Below are positions 59,004 to 64,000 of a stretch of 64,000 nt of DNA, piece after piece. The stretch is from TMP-7 sp038212445. Its GTDB lineage: Bacteria > Acidobacteriota > Terriglobia > Bryobacterales > Bryobacteraceae. The notes under the pieces were generated by a model, which was not told the DNA's origin, searched no databases, and saw only the letters and a program-made list of their open reading frames with translations. Position numbers and translations under genes: made by a program. Numbering within the stretch: the first letter of the stretch is position 1; the number at the start of each line of letters is the position of its first letter. The stretch is from assembly GCA_038212445.1 (NCBI GenBank), contig JBBQUM010000020.1, positions 1 through 64,000 on the forward strand. Direction: 5' to 3'.

Positions 59004-60002
59004 TTGCCTGAGCTTCGCAAAGATCCTGTCACGGGACGTTGGGTCATCATTGCAACCGATCGAGCCAAGCGGCCAACCGACTTTATCCGCGAACCTGCCC
59101 GCGTAGTCGGTCCTGTCAATTGTCCCTTTTGCCCTGGACACGAACACAAGACGCCGCCCGAGGTGCTCGCCTTCCGCAATGGCAGCAGTCCCAATGAGCC
59201 GGGCTGGACCCTGCGGGTGGTCCCCAACAAGTTTCCGGCGCTGCGGGTAGAAGGCGACTTGTCGCGCGAGGGCGAAGGCCTTTACGACAAGATGAACGGG
59301 ATTGGCGCGCACGAGGTGATTATCGAGTCGCCCGAGCATGTCGTCTCGCTCGGGGATTTGCCCGAGAAGCGTGTCGAAGACCTGTTTTGGGCTTTCCGCG
59401 AGCGTATAAACGACCTCAAGAAAGACCACCGGCTTCGCTACATCATCCTGTTCAAGAATCAGGGAGAAGCCGCTGGTGCGTCGCTCGAGCACAGCCATTC
59501 GCAACTGATCGCCCTCCCGGTGGTTCCCAAGCGCGTCCAGGAAGAGGTGGAGGGCGCCCGCAAATACCACGAGTTCAAAGAGCGCTGCATTTACTGCGAC
59601 ATTATCAAGCAGGAGATGACCGAATCCAACCGGTTGATCCTGGAAACCGAGCAACTGGTGGTGGTGGCGCCGTACGCTTCGCGCTTCCCCTTTGAGTGTT
59701 GGATTCTGCCAAAACGGCACGAATCTCACTTTGAGGACGCCGACACCGCGACCATCCAAAGCCTGGGAACCACAGTCCGCACGCTCGTGCGCAAATTCGA
59801 TAAGGTGCTGGAGATCCCGCCCTATAACCTGATGGTGCATACGGCTCCGGTTCAGGAAGGCAAGATCGCTCACTTTCACTGGCACGTGGAAATCATCCCC
59901 AAGCTGACGCGCGTGGCTGGCTTTGAATGGGGGACCGGCTTTTACATCAATCCGACGCCACCTGAAGAAGCAGCAGTGTTTTTACGCGATGCCCGTGTAT
60001 GA
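59004..60002 (+). CDS. galT: Galactose-1-phosphate uridylyltransferase
   Basis: 332 residues from a TTG with GAGGGG 7 bases upstream. RKDPVTGRWVIIATDRAKRP at the start, the zinc ligands in CPFCPGHEHKTPPEV, VVPNKFPAL, and the catalytic HxHxQ in GASLEHSHSQLIALP, followed by FECWILPKRHESHF and HFHWHVEIIPKL. It transfers UMP between UDP-glucose and galactose-1-phosphate, or acts as a related ADP-glucose-type enzyme. The rest of the Leloir pathway is not in the window; a link to the sugar-nucleotide supply for polysaccharide is possible. Confidence 0.92.
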   Translation: MPELRKDPVTGRWVIIATDRAKRPTDFIREPARVVGPVNCPFCPGHEHKTPPEVLAFRNGSSPNEPGWTLRVVPNKFPALRVEGDLSREGEGLYDKMNGIGAHEVIIESPEHVVSLGDLPEKRVEDLFWAFRERINDLKKDHRLRYIILFKNQGEAAGASLEHSHSQLIALPVVPKRVQEEVEGARKYHEFKERCIYCDIIKQEMTESNRLILETEQLVVVAPYASRFPFECWILPKRHESHFEDADTATIQSLGTTVRTLVRKFDKVLEIPPYNLMVHTAPVQEGKIAHFHWHVEIIPKLTRVAGFEWGTGFYINPTPPEEAAVFLRDARV

Positions 60003-60009
60003 TTGAGCC

Positions 60010-60246
60010 ATGGCCTGTGCGGAGTGCGATCGCCTCGACAAAATGGAAATTGACTGTGGGCGTCGTGCCGACGCCGCACAATCGCGTCTCTATGCGTTTA
60101 CCCCAGAGCCGCCCTATGGCGAAGCGGCCCGCAACGAACTACGATCCTGTGAGGTAGCTGCGGAGACCACCCGCGCGTTTCTTGAAAAAGCGAAGCGGGA
60201 ACGGACCGCCCATCAGGAAACCCACGCCCTTACGATGTCCCGCTAG
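60010..60246 (+). CDS. Small helical hypothetical protein
   Basis: 78 residues. CAECDRLDKMEIDCGRRADA at the start has three cysteines, then a charged helix (AAETTRAFLEKAKRERTAHQ). It begins 7 bases after galT and so is probably co-transcribed. It resembles in size and style the tiny helical gene at 29206. Function unknown. The following 268 bases show nothing I can name. Confidence 0.5.
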   Translation: MACAECDRLDKMEIDCGRRADAAQSRLYAFTPEPPYGEAARNELRSCEVAAETTRAFLEKAKRERTAHQETHALTMSR

Positions 60247-60514
60247 CCGCCCCAAGTTCCAACGCAGCACAAATCCGAAGGTAATTGGTCCCAACTCGAC
60301 CGTATTCAAGCGGGTATTCGTGATGATGCCGCCGAGGAAAACGCAAGTCAATTAATCGGTGTCAGAGACCGATTATTTCTTTTCCGGCGGAACTCCGTAA
60401 TCACGCGCGGAGATCGCCAGCGGCTGGCAGTTCGCGGACGGAGAGCGAGATCAGTCCGTACAAACGTCCAGCAGCAAGCATCCTTAACCTACGGTTGGTT
60501 AGTCTGGCAGCGCC

Positions 60515-62362
60515 CTACAGCCGGCAAATGAGAAGTTCGCGCTCGTAGATCATCTCGGGCGGCAGGTGATCGTGGATGTCGATGAATAATTCTTCGTGTC
60601 CGATCACCTCATGGCGCCAGGCTTCGCGATCGAATGCCTGCAACTCATTGAAATGCCCACGCGAAAAGTCCATGCCATGCCACTCGATGTCCTCGAAACG
60701 GGGCATCCAGCCGATCGGTGTTTCGCGACCCAAAGCGCGCCCGCGCGCACGGTCGGTAATCCACTTCAGCACTCTCATGTTTTCGCCGAACCCGGGCCAC
60801 AGGTACTTGCCGTCGCTATCCTTGCGGAACCAGTTGACGTGAAAAATGCGGGGCGTGAAATTCAGATTCCGCTGCATCTTGATCCAATGCCGGAAGTAGT
60901 CGCCCATGTGATAACCGCAGAACGGGAGCATCGCCATGGGATCGCGGCGCACCTTGCCCACCTGACCCGCGGCCGCGGCAGTGGTTTCTGAACCCATCGT
61001 GGCGCCCACGTATACGCCTGAGCTCCAGTTGAACGCCTGATAGACCAGCGGCATCGTGGTAGCCCTGCGACCGCCAAAAATGATGGCGCTGATCGGCACG
61101 CCCTCGGGATTCTCCCAATCCGGATCAATGGTGGGGCACTGCGATGCGGGCGCGGTGAAACGCGCGTTAGGATGCGCGGCCTTGGCGCCGGTCTGTTTGG
61201 CGATTTCCGGAGTCCAGTGCTGGCCCTGCCAGTCGGTACATTCGGCCGGGGGCTTTTCCGTCATGCCCTCCCACCACACTCCGCCATCAGGCGTGAGCGC
61301 AGTGTTGGTAAAGATCGTATTCCGCGAAAGCGTCGCCATCGCGTTGGGATTGGTTTTCGCTGATGTGCCCGGCGCAACGCCGAAAAAACCGGCTTCCGGA
61401 TTGATGGCGCGCAGTTGGCCGTTCGCGTCGGGCTTAATCCAGGCGATGTCGTCGCCCACCGTCCACACCTTCCAACCTTCAAATCCCGCCGGCGGAATCA
61501 GCATCGCGAGATTCGTCTTGCCGCACGCACTCGGGAAAGCGGCGGCCAGATAAGTCTTCTCGCCTTGCGGATTCTCGACTCCGACGAGCAGCATGTGCTC
61601 AGCCATCCAGCCTTCATCGCGCGCGATGTTCGAGGCGATCCGAAGGGCGAAGCACTTCTTGCCGAGCAGCGCATTGCCGCCATATCCCGACCCGTACGAC
61701 CAGATCTGGCGTGTTTCGGGAAAGTGCACGATGTACTTCTCTGTGTTGCACGGCCAGGGAACGTCCTTCTGTCCGGGAGCGAGCGGCATGCCGACGCTGT
61801 GCATGCACGGCACAACGCGCTTTACATCTTTGTCGATCTCGCGGAACACGTCAATGCCGATGCGCGCCATGATGCGCATGTTCACCACGACATATGGCGA
61901 GTCGGTCAACTGGACGCCGATCTGCGACATCGGACCGCCAACGGGTCCCATGCTGAACGGCAGCACGTACATCGTGCGCCCGCGCATCGATCCGTTGAAC
62001 AGCGCCTTCAATTTGTGGCGCATTTCGTAGGGGTCCACCCAATTGTTGGTCGGGCCAGCGGCGTCTTTCGACAAAGAACAGATGAAAGTCCGGTCCTCGA
62101 CGCGTGCGACATCGCTCGCGTCAGAACGGGCGTAGTAGCAGCCCGGCCAGAGTTCCTGATTGAGCCGCATGAAGGTGCCGTTGTCCACCAGTTGCCGGCA
62201 CAGCATCTCATTCTCTTCGGTGGAACCGTCCACCCAGTGAATTGCCGCGGGCTTGGTCAAAGCGGCCATCTTCTCTACCCACCGAACGAGATGAGTATTG
62301 GTGGTGAGCGGCGTTGCGACGTCTCGACTTTGAAGACCGGGACCGCTGGTTGCTGTAGTCAT
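60515..62362 (-). CDS. pckG: GTP-dependent phosphoenolpyruvate carboxykinase
   Basis: 615 residues. It converts oxaloacetate to PEP in gluconeogenesis. Family motifs include RTMYVLPFSMGPVGGPMSQI, YGGNALLGKKCFALRIASNI, the P-loop AAAFPSACGKTNLAMLIPP with the mobile-loop cysteine of GTP-type enzymes, and VGDDIAWIKPDANGQLRAIN (metal and substrate site). GFGENMRVLKWITDRARGR lies near the C-terminus. Length is normal. Single gene; with malate synthase at 20338 it fits growth on acetate or fatty acids. Confidence 0.96.
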   Translation of the reverse strand: MTTATSGPGLQSRDVATPLTTNTHLVRWVEKMAALTKPAAIHWVDGSTEENEMLCRQLVDNGTFMRLNQELWPGCYYARSDASDVARVEDRTFICSLSKDAAGPTNNWVDPYEMRHKLKALFNGSMRGRTMYVLPFSMGPVGGPMSQIGVQLTDSPYVVVNMRIMARIGIDVFREIDKDVKRVVPCMHSVGMPLAPGQKDVPWPCNTEKYIVHFPETRQIWSYGSGYGGNALLGKKCFALRIASNIARDEGWMAEHMLLVGVENPQGEKTYLAAAFPSACGKTNLAMLIPPAGFEGWKVWTVGDDIAWIKPDANGQLRAINPEAGFFGVAPGTSAKTNPNAMATLSRNTIFTNTALTPDGGVWWEGMTEKPPAECTDWQGQHWTPEIAKQTGAKAAHPNARFTAPASQCPTIDPDWENPEGVPISAIIFGGRRATTMPLVYQAFNWSSGVYVGATMGSETTAAAAGQVGKVRRDPMAMLPFCGYHMGDYFRHWIKMQRNLNFTPRIFHVNWFRKDSDGKYLWPGFGENMRVLKWITDRARGRALGRETPIGWMPRFEDIEWHGMDFSRGHFNELQAFDREAWRHEVIGHEELFIDIHDHLPPEMIYERELLICRL

Positions 62363-62489
62363 ACGTTGATGGGCAGGGTGATTTTCCCCAGTAATATCAG
62401 ACTACACGGAATCACCAGTTTGATGCACGCGCAAGATTCGGCACCTCTTTGCGGTGGTGCTTTGCGGGACCAGGGTATAGAATCCAAGC

Positions 62490-62699
62490 ATGGTTCAAGT
62501 GAATGAGACGACTGTGGGCACAGAACTCGCCAGCATCATCGACCGCGTCCTGAGCGGTGAGGACGTGGTGATCTTGAGGGACGGTGTCGGCGTTGCCCGG
62601 CTCGTGCCGGTTGTCCGCTCACGTTCGCGCGAGGAAAAGGAAGCCGATGCGGTGCTAGCGGGCGCCGACGACCGGGAGTTCAATCACTTTCTGGGATAG
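62490..62699 (+). CDS. Phd/YefM-like antitoxin, apparently without a toxin
   Basis: 69 residues. VQVNETTVGTELASIIDRVL and GEDVVILRDGVGVARLVPVV form the Phd/YefM N-terminal DNA-binding fold, followed by an acidic toxin-binding-like tail (ADDREFNHFLG). No PIN or RelE toxin gene follows: the next gene is on the other strand and overlaps by 20 bases. It may be an orphan antitoxin or a solitary repressor. Confidence 0.75.
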   Translation: MVQVNETTVGTELASIIDRVLSGEDVVILRDGVGVARLVPVVRSRSREEKEADAVLAGADDREFNHFLG

Positions 62700-63981
62700 C
62701 CTGGGCGGCAGATTCCGCACAGGCGCGGGCGCGGCCCATAAGTAAATCCTGCTCTCGCGTGTTCCGGGTAAGCGTCGCGGCTCGTTCGAATTCGGCGCGC
62801 GCTTCTTCAAAGCGGTGCAATTTCTCCAGGAAGTCGCCCCGTACACTTGGCAGTAGATGGTAGCCCTCGAGCGACGGGTCTGAGGTCAACTGGTCTACGA
62901 GGTCGAGCCCTGCCTGCGGTCCAAAAGCCATCGCTACGGCAACTGCGCGATTCAATTCCACCACCGGCGATGGGACCAGGGCGGCGAGTTCATCGTAGAA
63001 GCTGGCAATGAGCGGCCAATCGGTGTCTTCGGGCGTACGGGCTCGGGCGTGACAGGCAGCGATTTGCGCTTGCAGGGAGTATGAGCCGCGGGTGTTGCCG
63101 GTTGTCAGAGCGCGATCGAGCGCCGCCAGTCCGCGCCGGATCAACAGCCGGTCCCAGTGCGCGCGGTTCTGGTCGAACAGCCGGATTGGTTCTCCTGAAG
63201 GCCCGGTGCGAGCGCGGGACCGTGATGCTTGAATCTCCATCAGCGCGACGAGTCCGTGGACCTCGGCTTCCTGGGGCACCAACTCAGCCAGAATGCGCCC
63301 CAGCCGCAAAGCATCTTCGCACAATGCGGGCCGCATCCAGTCGTCACCGGCAGTAGCTGTGTAGCCTTCGTTGAAGATCAGGTAAAGCACTTCGAGGACC
63401 GACGAAAGCCGTTCCGGCAGTTCCGCCCGGCGCGGCATCTCAAAGCGCACCTGCTCCTTGGCCAGCGTCCGCTTGGCGCGCACGATGCGCTGAGCCACTG
63501 TGGGCTCGGTCACCAGGAAGGCGCGCGCGATTTCCTCGGTGGTGAGGCCGCCCAGCAATCGCAGCGTGAGCGCCACGCGTGCCTCGGTGGAGAGCACGGG
63601 GTGGCACGCCGTGAAGACGAGGCGCAAGAGGTCGTCACCCACGTCATCGTCCAACGTGTCGTCCAGATTCTGCGCGGCGCTCTTTTGCTGAGCGTCCAGG
63701 TTCTGGCCGAGTTCCTCGTGTTTGCGCTCCAGCATTTTCTTGCGTCTCAGCAGATCGAGCGCGCGATGCTTCGCGGTGCCCATCAGCCAGGCGCCGGGGT
63801 TGTTGGGAACGCCGGCAGTGGGCCACTGCTCCAGTGCCGCCACCAGGGCGTCCTGCGCCAGTTCCTCGGCCACGCCAACATCGCGCACGATACGCGCGAG
63901 TCCGGCGATGAGTCTTGCCGACTCGATACGCCAGACCGCGTCGATCGTTCGATGAATCTGGTCGGTAGCTGTCACCACCAC
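62680..63981 (-). CDS. ECF sigma factor with C-terminal TPR-like domain (ECF42-like)
   Basis: 433 residues from a GTG. Region sigma-2 (about 5-90: RLIAGLARIVRDVGVAEELA, GVPNNPGAWLMGTAKHRALD) and sigma-4 (about 125-190: LTLRLLGGLTTEEIARAFLV, TEPTVAQRIVRAKRTL) are followed by a helical domain (about 200-430: SSVLEVLYLIFNEGYTATAG, LVALMEIQASRSRARTGPSG, SPVVELNRAVAVAMAFGP). The layout is that of ECF42 sigma factors, which usually sit beside a DGPF/YCII-domain gene; that gene would be upstream, outside this window. No anti-sigma gene is visible. Confidence 0.92.
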   Translation of the reverse strand: MVVTATDQIHRTIDAVWRIESARLIAGLARIVRDVGVAEELAQDALVAALEQWPTAGVPNNPGAWLMGTAKHRALDLLRRKKMLERKHEELGQNLDAQQKSAAQNLDDTLDDDVGDDLLRLVFTACHPVLSTEARVALTLRLLGGLTTEEIARAFLVTEPTVAQRIVRAKRTLAKEQVRFEMPRRAELPERLSSVLEVLYLIFNEGYTATAGDDWMRPALCEDALRLGRILAELVPQEAEVHGLVALMEIQASRSRARTGPSGEPIRLFDQNRAHWDRLLIRRGLAALDRALTTGNTRGSYSLQAQIAACHARARTPEDTDWPLIASFYDELAALVPSPVVELNRAVAVAMAFGPQAGLDLVDQLTSDPSLEGYHLLPSVRGDFLEKLHRFEEARAEFERAATLTRNTREQDLLMGRARACAESAAQAIPESD

Positions 63982-64000
63982 CGATCAGACCATCATTTGG

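Noticed and set aside
1..64000. CRISPR arrays, rRNA, tRNA and prophage genes
   Set aside because: No regularly spaced repeats, no rRNA-like or tRNA-like sequence, and no phage structural or integrase genes were recognised by eye on either strand.

Overview
The window looks like chromosomal DNA of an Acidobacteriota bacterium close to the Bryobacterales/Solibacter group. This is inferred from the high GC content and from gene families typical of that phylum: an Oar-like TonB-dependent receptor beside TPR and CRTAC1/ASPIC proteins, a beta-propeller cytochrome ending in a Solibacter-type (TIGR03437-like) domain, an ADOP-type permease, many small zinc-ribbon and hypothetical proteins, and GTP-dependent PEP carboxykinase. 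I see no rRNA, tRNA, CRISPR array, transposase or integrase.

Region 1 (1-18050) is a surface-polysaccharide locus. A structured leader precedes a NusG/RfaH-type antiterminator, an outer-membrane export protein and a Wzc-like tyrosine kinase. A decayed patch follows: a frameshifted flippase, and a glycosyltransferase whose front part is inverted against its back part. Then come three tightly coupled genes that look like a compacted bacillosamine-type pathway: a PglA-PglC-like fusion, a PglD-PglE-like fusion and a PglF-like dehydratase. Facing them are an O-antigen ligase/polymerase and a TPR protein. A FecR-like protein, an M48-like protein with an altered zinc motif, a TonB-like protein and a zinc-ribbon protein follow.

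Region 2 (18050-35620) is mixed housekeeping and accessory genes: a Tat-exported putative glycosidase, malate synthase, a ThuA-like protein, RlmA, an MFS exporter that seems to start at CTG, a double SagB-type nitroreductase with a 56-residue zinc ribbon and a B12-binding radical SAM enzyme, small hypothetical genes, an RRM protein, Ku, a pirin, a CPA1 antiporter and an HDOD protein.

Region 3 (35655-37486) is the strangest part. It is the ruin of an ADOP permease in which two segments are inverted in place and four short, 95-100% identical pieces of the intact antiporter gene about 3 kb away have been spliced in, out of order and in both orientations. A 24-bp perfect palindrome sits at one inversion edge.

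Region 4 (37640-51500) has a well-formed promoter and long leader, the TonB-dependent receptor, TPR and CRTAC1 proteins, a winged-helix/hydrolase/degenerate-cyclase fusion, a di-heme propeller protein and a quinoprotein with an N-terminal cytochrome c. Region 5 (51474-54797) is an arsenic island: arsC, a damaged acr3 and arsR on one strand; a tiny acidic protein, a second arsR and arsM on the other. A paralogue of the tiny acidic protein lies 4 kb away. Region 6 (54868-63981) carries a Gly/Tyr-rich exported protein, a membrane protein, a class III aminotransferase, a methyltransferase, YraN, GalT, PEP carboxykinase, an orphan antitoxin and an ECF sigma factor.
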